Assembly: GCF_016894445.1 (NCBI RefSeq)
Contig: NZ_CP056775.1
Span: 3,784,001 to 3,848,000, forward strand
Origin: Dyadobacter sandarakinus
Lineage (GTDB): Bacteria > Bacteroidota > Bacteroidia > Cytophagales > Spirosomataceae
Reading direction: 5' to 3'
DNA: 64,000 nucleotides
Shown: in pieces, positions 1 to 9,731 of the stretch
Position numbering within the stretch: position 1 is the stretch's first letter
Layout of the letters: each line of letters opens with the position of its first letter
Notes under the pieces: model-generated
What the model was told of the DNA's origin: nothing
Databases searched by the model: none
What the model saw: the letters and a program-made list of their open reading frames with translations, nothing else
Made by a program: the position numbers and the translations under genes

Positions 1-2357
1 TATCCCAGCAATCCACCCACGTGAAAGCTCAGGTCTTTGCCGAGCGTCCTGCTGTAATTGACGGTAAGGTCCACCCCTTTGTTTTCAAAAGTCCCGGTAT
101 TGAGGCGCGGGTAGTTTTCCAGCGGGATGCCCTGGTACTCGGGAATTGTTGACAAAGCACTGATAATCATGTTGCTCATGCGTTCCTTGAACACATCTGC
201 CGAAATGGTAAGTGCATTGCCGATACCCAGGTCCAGGCCATAGTTCTGCTTCATGGATACTTCCGCCCGGATGTTGGGATTACCTACCTGACCTTCTTTT
301 ACTACATATTGGAGATAAGCAAGCGGTCCGCCACCCGCTACGGTTACATTGTCCAGGTAAGCAAAGCGGGCCAGACTGCTCATATCATTGGCGGTTTTGC
401 CATACGATGCCCTGAGTTTCAGGAAGGTCACCAAGACATTGTTTTTTAAAAAAGATTCATTGGAAACCACCCAGCCCGCCGAGATGGCCGGTGTGGCAGT
501 ATACCGGCTGCCGCGTGCATACTGCTCTGAGCCTGAGTAACCGAGGTCAAATTTGAGGAGGTAGCGGCTGTCAAAGCTGTAAGTAGCCTCAAATCCTGAA
601 CTTACCCGGTTGTACGGCAGCATTCGGGCGGAGTCGGTTTCTGCCTTGGTCAGATTCTGGTAAAACATATAGGCCATCGCCCCTATCCTGTGCCGGCCAA
701 AGTCGCGCCGGTAATTGGCGGCTATGTTGTATGTCAAATGGTAATAGTACGAGTGTCCTTTGCTGTAAGCCAGCGGCGTGTTGTTCTGTGCGCCTTTTTT
801 CACAAATGAAACCGAGGTCGAATCATTGGTGCGGATCCACCGCTCATAGTCCTGCCGGGTAGCAAGGCTCCCTACGGAGTTGGTCTGGTAAGCAAAAAGA
901 CCCGTCAGGTTCAATCCTTTCGTCAGGAAACCCATATCCAGGTCAAGACCAAACTGGGAGGTAATATTAGTCACCGTATGGCGCACGTAGCCGGTCCGGT
1001 TGAGCAGCCCATACGTGGGGGAAGCGACGCGCTCGGTTGTAATTACCTGGCCGCCCGCATCCACTACTTCGCCCGAGGCATCCATAACCGGCTGGGTTAC
1101 GGGACCATACATCGTAGGCGGAAGCTGAAAAATGCTGCCGTAAATCTCTGCATTGCCGGCCCCGGGTGTACGCTCACGTTTTACATTTCCGCTCAGCCGC
1201 ACAAATGCTTTCAGGTAGCGGTTGAGGTTCATGTCCACATTGGAGCGGTAGTTGACCCAGATGTTGTTTGCATTTGCATTGTAGCGCGTCTGGTCAGTTT
1301 TGAACTGCCCTCCCTGGTGCATGAAGTTGATATTGGAATAAAACTGCACTTTGTCGTTACCGCCGGTCACGTTCATACTGGCGCGCTGCATGGTCGCAAA
1401 GTCCTTCATGAAATGCTTGTACCAGTTGTTATTGGGATAAAGTTCAGGGTTGCTCCCGGAGCGGTACCCTTCTATCTGCGCCGGACTGAAAAGGTAGTTG
1501 GGTCCGTGTCCGTCATTCAGCGCCGCCTGGTTCCGCATGGCGGCATAATCGGCCGAGCTGTAAAATGCAGGAGTGGTTGTCACCTGCTGTACCGACTCGT
1601 CAAATCGTGTTTTGATCTGCAAAGGTCCCTTGCGGCCGCGTTTGGTGGTTACCACCAAAAGACCATTGGTACCCTGTATGCCGTACAATGCCTGGGTGGA
1701 GGCATCTTTGAGCAGGGTAATGCTCTCGATCTCGTTGGCAGTGATATATTCCAGGGTCTGCGCGCTGTTGTAGGAATTGATAATACCATCAATCATCACC
1801 AGTGGGCCGCTCTGCCGCCCTACCGAAAGTCCGCGTATGTTCAGCTCGGTAGTGGCCCGCGACAGTTCCGAAAACGATTCGTAAGTAGCGAGTCCCGCCA
1901 GGCGGCCGGGCAGGGTCTGGGTGAGGTTGGCTACGGGTGCCCGTTCCAGCTCGTCTCCTTTCACCGTCGCCACTGAGCCTGTAATCTCACTGCGTTTCTG
2001 GCTGGTGTAGCCCAGCTGTATCACTTCGTCCTTTCTGTGCGGGTCACGCAGCAGGCGCACATTGAGGTCCTGCTTGTCGGTTACGGAAAGCCTCACATCC
2101 TGAAATCCATAGAGCGAAAAGACTAGTGTGCTGCTCGCATCGTCAATGCTCATTGCAAACTCGCCTTTGCCATTGGTACTGGTACCGTTCCGGCCATTTG
2201 CTGAGGTGATGGCCACACCGGCAAGCGGTTTGCCCTGGTCGTCGGTGACGGAGCCATTGATCGTGGCGGCAAGGTCCTGAGCAGCAGCTTCCCGGCCGGT
2301 AAGTATTACCAGGCTCAGCAGCAGCATTTGTATGGTTTTAACCAAAATATGTTTCAT
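1..2357 (-). CDS. SusC/RagA-family TonB-dependent outer-membrane receptor (C-terminus cut by window edge)
   Basis: The frame stays open from ATG at 2357 to base 1, giving about 785 residues; the rest of the barrel lies outside the window. A signal peptide is followed by a carboxypeptidase-regulatory-like domain (about residues 30-115) and a TonB plug with the segments GLSVGRQSGPLVMIDG and SITLLKDASTQALYG, both typical of SusC. Unlike the upstream SusC it starts directly with the regulatory-like domain and has no STN domain, so it is not expected to signal to a FecR protein itself. It begins 32 bp after the SusD stop and is probably the last visible gene of the 7.8-kb operon. A partner SusD would be expected just beyond the window. 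The family imports oligosaccharides or peptides through the outer membrane; the substrate cannot be read from sequence. Confidence 0.9.
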   Translation of the reverse strand, partial: MKHILVKTIQMLLLSLVILTGREAAAQDLAATINGSVTDDQGKPLAGVAITSANGRNGTSTNGKGEFAMSIDDASSTLVFSLYGFQDVRLSVTDKQDLNVRLLRDPHRKDEVIQLGYTSQKRSEITGSVATVKGDELERAPVANLTQTLPGRLAGLATYESFSELSRATTELNIRGLSVGRQSGPLVMIDGIINSYNSAQTLEYITANEIESITLLKDASTQALYGIQGTNGLLVVTTKRGRKGPLQIKTRFDESVQQVTTTPAFYSSADYAAMRNQAALNDGHGPNYLFSPAQIEGYRSGSNPELYPNNNWYKHFMKDFATMQRASMNVTGGNDKVQFYSNINFMHQGGQFKTDQTRYNANANNIWVNYRSNVDMNLNRYLKAFVRLSGNVKRERTPGAGNAEIYGSIFQLPPTMYGPVTQPVMDASGEVVDAGGQVITTERVASPTYGLLNRTGYVRHTVTNITSQFGLDLDMGFLTKGLNLTGLFAYQTNSVGSLATRQDYERWIRTNDSTSVSFVKKGAQNNTPLAYSKGHSYYYHLTYNIAANYRRDFGRHRIGAMAYMFYQNLTKAETDSARMLPYNRVSSGFEATYSFDSRYLLKFDLGYSGSEQYARGSRYTATPAISAGWVVSNESFLKNNVLVTFLKLRASYGKTANDMSSLARFAYLDNVTVAGGGPLAYLQYVVKEGQVGNPNIRAEVSMKQNYGLDLGIGNALTISADVFKERMSNMIISALSTIPEYQGIPLENYPRLNTGTFENKGVDLTVNYSRTLGKDLSFHVGGLLG

Positions 2358-2389
2358 GTTAAAGATCGTCTAATTCGGTTTGAACCTGA

Positions 2390-4288
2390 TTACCAGCCGA
2401 AGTTCTGCCAGTCGGCCCCTGTGATGGAGCGCAGGCGGTTGGCTTCATCCAGCGGAATGGGGACCCAGATGAATTTCTGGGTGTAGTTTTTTCGCTCTGT
2501 CCCGCGTACGTTCCTGCGTTTGTAACTGAATGTTCCATCGGCATTACGGGTGATTTCCATAGCGGTAATCCAGCGGTCGGTTTTGGCAAGATCGTCGGTG
2601 GGTTTCGACCAGCGGCGCACGTCGAAGTACCGGTTCTCTTCCATGGCAAGCTCAACCCTCCGCTCGGCACGGATGCGCTTGACGAGGTCTGCCTGACCGA
2701 GGGAAGCAGGCAAAACAGGCATACCGGCCCGGGTACGGATCTCATTCACGGCTTTTACCGCATCAGCAAGCTGCCCGGCTTCGGCGGCAGCTTCCGCAAA
2801 ATTGAGGATCACCTCTCCCAGCCTGAAAAGCTTCCAGTTGGCCCCGCCGATAGGATTATCATTGCCGGAGTTGGGATGCAGGAACTTCCGCTCATAGTAG
2901 CCCGTGCGGGTAGCACGCCGTACGGTCGGGTGAATGCCCGTCTGTGGCTCGTTGATGTAGGTTGCAATGATCCTGGTGCGGTTGCCGATGGGTGCAGGAT
3001 AGTTTTCAACCGATTCAGGTGCCTCTGCAAAGTTCCACATCGCCTTCCTTTTTGAACCATTGTAGTAAATGGAAGCGTAAAAACGCGGGTCGCGGTTTTT
3101 GTAGGGATCATTGGGATTGTACAACTTGTTGGCTGCATTGTAGTTGGGCTGCAGATGCTGGTCGTCCAGGTAAGGCTTGTCGAGATCAAGGATCGGCTGG
3201 CCATCCGAGGTTTCATATGCATCCACCAGCTCCTGGGTGGGGCAGGTACCTGACTTGTACCCGTCCTGTGAACCGATACCGTCGATATCCCAGATATTGC
3301 CCTGGCCCTCCCGGCTCTGGTAAATGGTCTCCTTATCTACCGGATTGGCGGAGTAGGCCATGGTCTGCGTAAAATACTCGTTGTACAGGGCAGACTTTTC
3401 ATTTTTATCAGGACCAATAAACGCTACGTCCGACAGGTAGGTCTGTGGCAGGTTCACGCGATTGTACAGCTCATAGCCATTGGCACGCAGGTTTTCGAGT
3501 GAAGTCTTATTTACCTGATAAGCCTCCTGCCAGAGGCTCTGCCCGTTATTGTTCAGCGGACTTGCCGCAAAAAGGATCATTTTGGATTTGATCGCCTCGG
3601 CCATGGCCTTATGCACACGCCCCGCTTCGCTGGCTGTAGTAATGCGCCACGGCAGCTCCGCAGTGGCCAGTGCAGCGTCGCAGTCCTCCATGATAAACTT
3701 CACCACTTCGTAGTAGCTTGCCTTGGTCACCGTGGAAAAATCGTCGGAAAACTCAAAGGCTTCGCGCTCAATGGGAAGTACCGCGCCAAACCATTTGAGA
3801 AGTTCGGAATAGTAGTAGGCCCTGAGCAGATGTGCTTCGGCTTTCCACCGGGCGCGGTCAGCAGGGTTTTTGACGGTAGCCTTATCAATGCGGCTGAGGA
3901 AAATCGTACAGTTCCGGATTGCACTCCAGTAGCTGGCCCAGTAGTTACCATTGCCTGCATCAGCGCTGATGTTGGTGACCGGGTGGTTGCCGGCGGATGC
4001 ATCCCCATTGTACATCCGGCCCGACATAATCCACGACTCGGCCTCCGCATCCGTATCCCACGACTCATCACTCCAGTTCACGGGTCCGCGACTCCAGAAG
4101 AAGTAGCGGGTACCTTTTACAGGAATATTGGCGTAGCACGTATTGAGGAAAGCCCCTACCCGGTCATTTTCGGAAAAGATCTGATCCATTGTCAGCTTGC
4201 CGTCGGGTGCCATATCAAGCACATTCCTGCACGATCCCAGCGAGAGGATGACGGTCAGCAGGGTGAGAAGTAGTGTTCTTAATTTCAT
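2390..4288 (-). CDS. SusD/RagB-family nutrient-binding lipoprotein
   Basis: This 632-residue protein has a lipoprotein signal peptide ending in LSLGSC, so it should be lipid-anchored and surface-exposed on the outer membrane. The N-terminal half carries the SusD-type TPR-like helices (for example WKAEAHLLRAYYYSELLKWF). The C-terminal SusD block includes FRLGEVILNFAEAAAE, then RIRAERRVELAMEENRYFD and VRRW. It lies 16 bp after the STN-containing SusC, so the two should form one SusCD import complex in which SusD is the lid. A second SusC follows immediately. The length is at the upper end of the family's usual 500-600 residues. Confidence 0.95.
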   Translation of the reverse strand: MKLRTLLLTLLTVILSLGSCRNVLDMAPDGKLTMDQIFSENDRVGAFLNTCYANIPVKGTRYFFWSRGPVNWSDESWDTDAEAESWIMSGRMYNGDASAGNHPVTNISADAGNGNYWASYWSAIRNCTIFLSRIDKATVKNPADRARWKAEAHLLRAYYYSELLKWFGAVLPIEREAFEFSDDFSTVTKASYYEVVKFIMEDCDAALATAELPWRITTASEAGRVHKAMAEAIKSKMILFAASPLNNNGQSLWQEAYQVNKTSLENLRANGYELYNRVNLPQTYLSDVAFIGPDKNEKSALYNEYFTQTMAYSANPVDKETIYQSREGQGNIWDIDGIGSQDGYKSGTCPTQELVDAYETSDGQPILDLDKPYLDDQHLQPNYNAANKLYNPNDPYKNRDPRFYASIYYNGSKRKAMWNFAEAPESVENYPAPIGNRTRIIATYINEPQTGIHPTVRRATRTGYYERKFLHPNSGNDNPIGGANWKLFRLGEVILNFAEAAAEAGQLADAVKAVNEIRTRAGMPVLPASLGQADLVKRIRAERRVELAMEENRYFDVRRWSKPTDDLAKTDRWITAMEITRNADGTFSYKRRNVRGTERKNYTQKFIWVPIPLDEANRLRSITGADWQNFGW

Positions 4289-4304
4289 ATTGCGGGTTCA
4301 GGAA

Positions 4305-7300
4305 TTAGAATGTGATGTTTACGCCCAGGTTCATCATGCGCGTAACCGGGTAGCCGAGAGAATCGTCGTTTTCAGGATCAAGGTGGTTCATTTTCAGATG
4401 GTCCCAGGTGAAGAGGTTCTGACCGCTGGCGTAAATGCGCAGCTTTTGCACCCCTACCACTTTCAGTGAACCGGTGGGAAGCGTGTAACCGATCACCATG
4501 TTTTTCAGCCGCGTGAAAGAGCGGTCCATCACAAAGAAATCATTGGCTGTATGATTGGTGTTGCTGTGCGTACTCAGGGCCGGATACGTGATTTTGTCGC
4601 CGTTTGCAAACCGTTCTGGTGTCCAGGCCTGTTTGTGGTAGCCAAAGTAGGTGCCGCGGATAATGTATTCGTATACACCCTGCTGGGAGTAGTTGCTGCT
4701 GTATTTACCTACACCCTGAAAAAATGCGGTCAGGTCAAACCCCTTGTACTCTGCAGTAAGTGAGAGGCCATAGGTCACGCGCGGAATGTTGGAGTACTTG
4801 ATTGGCGCCTGGTCCTTGTCGTTGATTACACCATCCCCATTAAGATCCACATACTTGAAGTCGCCCACCCGCGGCTCACCAAAGCCGTAGGTTGTTTTGG
4901 ACAAATACGTATCCAGCTCTTCCTTGGAGTTGAAAAAGCCGTTTCCATTGCTGTAATCAATCTTGTACCCCCACGACTGGTTAAGCGAGTACCCGGTGCT
5001 GCGGTACCGGTGTGCATACGTTTCATCCCTGACCGACTCATCCAGAAATTTAACCACATTATGATTGTAGCCGTAATTTCCCCGGATCATGATATTGAAA
5101 CCCTTGGCGATGGCTTTGTTATAGGTTAGCTCAATCTCGTACCCCTTATTATCCACCCTCCCCATGTTCACCTTTGGCACATTGCTGAGGTTTACACCCT
5201 GAAACTCGGGGACAGTACCCCGGGAAATCAGGATACTGCTCCTTTTTTCAATAAAATAGTCGAAGTTCAGGGTGAGGTCGCGGAAGATCTGCAAATCCAT
5301 ACCGTAGTTCTGCTTTCGGGCCACTTCCCATGTAATGTTGGGGTTGCCCAGCAGCCCCTGGTTTACGCCCTGGCCCAGCCCCAGACTACCCAGAGGTCCC
5401 CCGCCGATTGTAATATCGCTTTGGTACAAAAACCGGGAATTACCCATTTTGTCGTTTCCTACCTTTCCGTAAGAAGCACGCAGTTTCAGGTTGGAGACAA
5501 ACGGATTGTTTTTAAGAAAACGCTCATTACTCACTACCCAGCCTGCGGATACAGCCGGGAAAAAGCCGTACCGGTGTCCCGGTGCAAACTGCTCCGAACC
5601 ATTGTAGCCCATATTCACCTCAGCCAGGTAACGTTCATCAAAACCGTAAGTGGCACGGGCAGCCACGCCCAGTACGTTGTAGGGAATTTCTCCGTAAATA
5701 GTTTCCCAGGTATCGCGCTGTGCCAGGATCATTCCGCCCAGATCGTGCTTTCCAAATGTGCGGGCGTAGTTGATAGCTCCCTGCATATTGATGTTGTAGC
5801 GCGAGTCAGCCGCTTTTTCAAGCCGCAGCAGGCTCTCATCCGAACGTTTTACGGCATAGGACAGCATATCCGTGGCTGCATTGACTTCGGCCAGGTACAG
5901 GCGCTCGGACTTGTTGCCCTGCATGGCGGTAGTCGCTTTGCTGTCATAGGAAATCATGCCGCGGACACTCAGTCCTTTGGTCACCGTGTTGCTCAGGTCC
6001 CATTCCATCCCGAAAGAAGCATTCAGGTTGGAGCGCACTTCGTTGCGGTAGCCAAAGCGGTTCATGATCTCAAAGGCGGAACGGTCCATATAGCCCGGAT
6101 CGACGATCTGCCCGGGTGCAACCCCGAACCCGTCGATGGTGGTAGGGCCGGGTGTGATAGGCAGGATTGTTTGTGCCTGGTAAAGCAGGTCGCGCATCAT
6201 CCAGTTGGTATCGTTCCCGTAAAGCCAGGCTGCGGGCATGTTCACACGCTCAATGTAGCTCCCGATGTTCAGAAAACTTTTAAGGGAATTGGTGATCTTA
6301 TAGTCCAGGTTTGCGCGGAAATTATACCGGTCCATTTTGGAAGAAGGATCGTACCCCAGGACTGATTTCGGTTCCGTTTTGAGGTTCCCTCCCTGGTGCA
6401 GGAAAGCACCATTGACAAAGTATGAAACCTTGTCGGTACCGCCGGTGACGTTCATATTGACACGGGTCTGGGGTGCATACCGTGAAATGTATTCCCGGTA
6501 GTAGTCATGATCGGGGTACATGTAGCGGCGCAGCTCAGCCTTGCGGGCATACTCAGGATCATTGGGGTCGAGGCCGGCCAGCGGATTCGCATACTTGTCC
6601 ATTTGTTCCCGGGTAAAAGGCAGTGGAGTGATGCCATCATTGGCTGAGGCTTCATTGCGCAGGGCCATGTAATCGAGCGAGTGCAGGCGCTCGGGCTCAC
6701 GGGTAAAGGATGAGTAGCTTTGCTCGGCATTGATGGTCAGGTCGGTTTTCCCGGCTGTACCTCTTTTTGTCGTAATTAAAATGACACCATTGGCACCACG
6801 CACACCAAAAACCGCCGTGGCGGAAGCATCTTTCAGGATAGAAACGGAGGCTACTTCATTGGCATCAATGGTCCGGATATTGTCCCGCGGCACGCCGTCT
6901 ATCAGGATCAGCGGGCTGCGGCCATTGGTGGTGGCAGCCCCGCGCAGGTACATGGTAGGATCGTCCCGCCCCGGCTGGCCTCCGGCTGACTGGATAGAAG
7001 TCAGACCGGGAAGGCGCCCCGAGAGGGCATTGGCCAGGCTTGCTGATGAATTTTGTTGTAAAACTTCCGAGGTAACCGACGACACGGCCCCTGTCACAGA
7101 TACTTTTTTCTGCTCTCCGAATCCGACTACCACTACCTCATCCAGGGCCTTCTCGTCCACAGCCAGGCGTATGTCGATCGTGGCGGCACTGCCTACTTCC
7201 CTTTCCTGACTAATATAACCAACGAAGCTGAAAATCAATACAGTACCATTATCCGGCACGGAAAGCTGGTAATTTCCGTCGATGTTGGTGGAAGTTCCCT

Positions 7301-7796
7301 GGGTGGTCCCTTTTACCACTACACTTACCCCCGGAATCCCGTCCCCTTTTTCATCGGTAATTTTTCCGGTGATGTTCTTTTCGGTCACCTCAGTTTTTTC
7401 GGCAGGCTCGGTCATGCCGGCAGGCTTCTTTTCGCCATTCCGTTTCAGCAGAATGGTTCTTTTGGAAACACGGTACTCAATGCCCAGCGGGTTCAGCAGG
7501 TTTTCGAGGACGGTATCCAGCCGCTGATTTACCATTTCAACCGAAACCCGGCGGTCGGCGCGGATGATTTCGGCGCTGTACACAAAGCGGACTTTCGTCT
7601 GATCTTCGATCTTCTCTAAAACTTTTTCTACATCCAGATCATTAACTGTGATGGATATACGCTGACTCAAAACTTCCTGCACGCGCTGGTCTTCTGCCCG
7701 GCAGACCTGCACAGATAACAGGGCAGGCAACAGCAACCAGGTCGCCCAGCCTGCTATTTGAAGTACAAACTTTCGGCTACGTCGATGTATTTGCAT
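4305..7796 (-). CDS. SusC/RagA-family TonB-dependent transducer with STN domain
   Basis: This 1163-residue outer-membrane receptor has a signal peptide (about residues 1-35), an STN (secretin/TonB N-terminal) domain at about 45-120, a carboxypeptidase-regulatory-like domain at about 140-225, a TonB plug at about 230-345 (RSPLILIDGVPRD, VSILKDASATAVFGVRGANG), then a long beta-barrel ending in an aromatic residue (LGVNITF). The STN domain is the part that contacts a FecR anti-sigma factor in the periplasm in cell-surface-signalling systems. A FecR gene and an ECF sigma gene lie directly upstream on the same strand, so this receptor probably imports a ligand and also reports its presence. The start is the first ATG, 51 bp after the fecR stop. 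Confidence 0.95.
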   Translation of the reverse strand: MQIHRRSRKFVLQIAGWATWLLLPALLSVQVCRAEDQRVQEVLSQRISITVNDLDVEKVLEKIEDQTKVRFVYSAEIIRADRRVSVEMVNQRLDTVLENLLNPLGIEYRVSKRTILLKRNGEKKPAGMTEPAEKTEVTEKNITGKITDEKGDGIPGVSVVVKGTTQGTSTNIDGNYQLSVPDNGTVLIFSFVGYISQEREVGSAATIDIRLAVDEKALDEVVVVGFGEQKKVSVTGAVSSVTSEVLQQNSSASLANALSGRLPGLTSIQSAGGQPGRDDPTMYLRGAATTNGRSPLILIDGVPRDNIRTIDANEVASVSILKDASATAVFGVRGANGVILITTKRGTAGKTDLTINAEQSYSSFTREPERLHSLDYMALRNEASANDGITPLPFTREQMDKYANPLAGLDPNDPEYARKAELRRYMYPDHDYYREYISRYAPQTRVNMNVTGGTDKVSYFVNGAFLHQGGNLKTEPKSVLGYDPSSKMDRYNFRANLDYKITNSLKSFLNIGSYIERVNMPAAWLYGNDTNWMMRDLLYQAQTILPITPGPTTIDGFGVAPGQIVDPGYMDRSAFEIMNRFGYRNEVRSNLNASFGMEWDLSNTVTKGLSVRGMISYDSKATTAMQGNKSERLYLAEVNAATDMLSYAVKRSDESLLRLEKAADSRYNINMQGAINYARTFGKHDLGGMILAQRDTWETIYGEIPYNVLGVAARATYGFDERYLAEVNMGYNGSEQFAPGHRYGFFPAVSAGWVVSNERFLKNNPFVSNLKLRASYGKVGNDKMGNSRFLYQSDITIGGGPLGSLGLGQGVNQGLLGNPNITWEVARKQNYGMDLQIFRDLTLNFDYFIEKRSSILISRGTVPEFQGVNLSNVPKVNMGRVDNKGYEIELTYNKAIAKGFNIMIRGNYGYNHNVVKFLDESVRDETYAHRYRSTGYSLNQSWGYKIDYSNGNGFFNSKEELDTYLSKTTYGFGEPRVGDFKYVDLNGDGVINDKDQAPIKYSNIPRVTYGLSLTAEYKGFDLTAFFQGVGKYSSNYSQQGVYEYIIRGTYFGYHKQAWTPERFANGDKITYPALSTHSNTNHTANDFFVMDRSFTRLKNMVIGYTLPTGSLKVVGVQKLRIYASGQNLFTWDHLKMNHLDPENDDSLGYPVTRMMNLGVNITF

Positions 7797-7847
7797 AGGT
7801 TATGGGGTTTAGGAATTCGGGATTATGCTGAGCAGTGTGTGTGGCGA

Positions 7848-8924
7848 TTATTCGCAGCCGGCAGCCACAATATGGATAGCACCGCCGCGCTCTTCATACT
7901 TTGCATTGACGACGGCGCATATCATGTCCAGCTTCTCGGATATGGGCTCATCGCCGAGCCGGGCCGTAATGGTGCAATGCGCCAGGGCAGATTTGTCAAA
8001 AAGGATATCCACGCCGTAGGTTTGTTCCAGGGCTGTAAAAACTTCTGTCAGCGGGGTGCGTTTAAATGAAAGGTCCTGCTTTTCCGCCGGAATATCGAGC
8101 AGCACTGGCTTCTGCAGACTTCTGGTGATCATCCGCATACTTTTCTGGTGAAAGGTTACCTGCTTGTTGGGAGTGAGGATCAGCTTATTAACCGGGCCAT
8201 TTAGCTTTCTGTTTGCGGCAGAAACTTCCACGATCCCGGTTTTTACCACCAGATTGACTTCATCTTCTCCCTCATTTGCCTTGATGCTGAAACTGGTACC
8301 TTTTACTTTGGTGACCATGGAGCCGGCATAAACGTAAAAGGGCTGAGCAGGATTTTTGACCACTTCAAAAAATGCTTCCCCGGACATGCTCACTTCGCGC
8401 CTGCTTTTTTCAAATTGAGCCGGAAACGAAATTCTTGCATGCTTTTTCAGGATGACCGAGCTGCCGTCGGGCAGGTTCACCAGCTTGATGGGCTGGTTGT
8501 CGTTCCGGATTTCCCTGTGTGCTGTGGTGGCGGACTGGGAAAAGAAAGCCGTACCGGAAGCCAGCCTGACAAGCTTGTCCTGCATTTTCCAAACAGCCAG
8601 GCCGAGAGCCGCAACCAGGATGAGCATGGCAGCGGAGCGCAACCATCCGGCAGCCCACCACGGGGCGGACTGGCGTGCAGGTTCATCAGAAATCTGACGC
8701 ATGATGTCTCCTACCCTTGCCTGAACTTCCGCAGCCGAAAGCACGTCCAGCTCACCACGCACAGAAAGCAGGATCGTACGCGCCTGCTCCATGACCGGGC
8801 GCTGGCCGGGATGGTCATTCAGATAGTGCTGCCAGAAGATATCCCTTTCATGATGGTACACCCAGTCCTGGAATGCAGCATCTTCGAGCCAATCTGCCAG
8901 TTCGTAATCCGTATAATTATTCAT
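7848..8924 (-). CDS. FecR-family anti-sigma factor / sigma regulator
   Basis: This 358-residue single-pass inner-membrane protein has a cytoplasmic N-terminal part of about 93 residues, a transmembrane segment at about 94-113 (WLRSAAMLILVAALGLAVWK), a periplasmic FecR domain at about 135-245 with the diagnostic LPDGSSVILKKHARISFP, and a C-terminal DUF4974-type domain (LDIPAEKQDLSFKRTPLTEV region). FecR proteins hold their cognate ECF sigma factor and release it when the STN domain of the ligand-loaded receptor signals. It sits between the sigma gene at 9.0-9.6 kb and the STN-bearing SusC, the standard order for such a unit in Bacteroidota. Confidence 0.95.
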   Translation of the reverse strand: MNNYTDYELADWLEDAAFQDWVYHHERDIFWQHYLNDHPGQRPVMEQARTILLSVRGELDVLSAAEVQARVGDIMRQISDEPARQSAPWWAAGWLRSAAMLILVAALGLAVWKMQDKLVRLASGTAFFSQSATTAHREIRNDNQPIKLVNLPDGSSVILKKHARISFPAQFEKSRREVSMSGEAFFEVVKNPAQPFYVYAGSMVTKVKGTSFSIKANEGEDEVNLVVKTGIVEVSAANRKLNGPVNKLILTPNKQVTFHQKSMRMITRSLQKPVLLDIPAEKQDLSFKRTPLTEVFTALEQTYGVDILFDKSALAHCTITARLGDEPISEKLDMICAVVNAKYEERGGAIHIVAAGCE

Positions 8925-9003
8925 GGATTTATTTTAACTATTCACCAGGTAATACGATGAGTATCGTTCCGGCAGATAGTACCCATGAAGCAGAAAACTT
9001 TTT

Positions 9004-9609
9004 TTATTTCGGGAAAAAATCAAATAAAAACAGGAAAGACACAGCTGCATGCTGCCAGTATTCACGGAGCTTCTGGATACCGTACTGCAGGTAATTGGCA
9101 ACCGCCTGACGCTGCAATCCCATGATCACCGCAATTTCTTCGTAGGAGAGATTTTCGTAGTACCTGAGGTATAATGCCTCCCGCTGGCGCTTGGGCAGGG
9201 TATCGAGGGCACTGCGGAGGCGGGTTGCATTAAGCTGGTCCGTTTCCTGAAATATCCAGTCCGCTTCGGGAGACACATCGTCGGGCGGCTCACTGGCAGC
9301 GTTATCAATATCTGAAAACAACGACTGCCGGCGAAGGCGGTGTATCAGATTGTTGCGCAGCGATTGAAACAGGTAAGGACGCAATGCACTGATGTGCGAA
9401 AGCCGCGCGCGCTTTTCCCAGATATTCAGGAAAAGGTCCTGGATGCAATCCTTGATCAGGTCGCGGTCCTGGGTGAAGCGGGTACCGTAGTGATACAGGG
9501 CTGCATAGTTGAGCTCGGTAATTTCGGCAAAGGCGCTTTTGTCGCCCTCACAGCACTGCTGCCAGCGGTTAAACAGATAAGGTTCGGCTAAGGGGTCGGA
9601 ATGTTTCAC
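9004..9609 (-). CDS. ECF RNA polymerase sigma-70 factor (FecI-like)
   Basis: This 201-residue sigma factor has sigma region 2 at about residues 25-95 (DLIKDCIQDLFLNIWEKR) and sigma region 4 at about 130-185 (LPKRQREALYLRYYENLSYEEIA then VIMGLQRQAVANYLQYGIQKL), the helix-turn-helix that reads the -35 region. It directs polymerase to the downstream susCD genes when released by the FecR protein encoded 79 bp further on. The hydrophobic C-terminal tail after the HTH is common in Bacteroidota family members. Confidence 0.95.
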   Translation of the reverse strand: MKHSDPLAEPYLFNRWQQCCEGDKSAFAEITELNYAALYHYGTRFTQDRDLIKDCIQDLFLNIWEKRARLSHISALRPYLFQSLRNNLIHRLRRQSLFSDIDNAASEPPDDVSPEADWIFQETDQLNATRLRSALDTLPKRQREALYLRYYENLSYEEIAVIMGLQRQAVANYLQYGIQKLREYWQHAAVSFLFLFDFFPK

Positions 9610-9731
9610 GGAAGCTGAGGCACTCGTTACGTTTGTCGGTCATCCTACTTCATTACATCCAATTATTTCTTATTATCGGTATGTAAATATGTATGACCTC
9701 CGTGCCTCAACTGTCCTGCGCTATCATGCTT

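Noticed and set aside
978-1976. Plus-strand open frame of 332 codons
   Set aside because: It is antisense to the SusC gene, whose plug and barrel motifs read cleanly on the minus strand. The plus-strand translation has no domain or signal peptide.
5421-6365. Plus-strand open frame of 314 codons
   Set aside because: It lies wholly antisense to the STN-containing SusC gene and its translation shows no family features.
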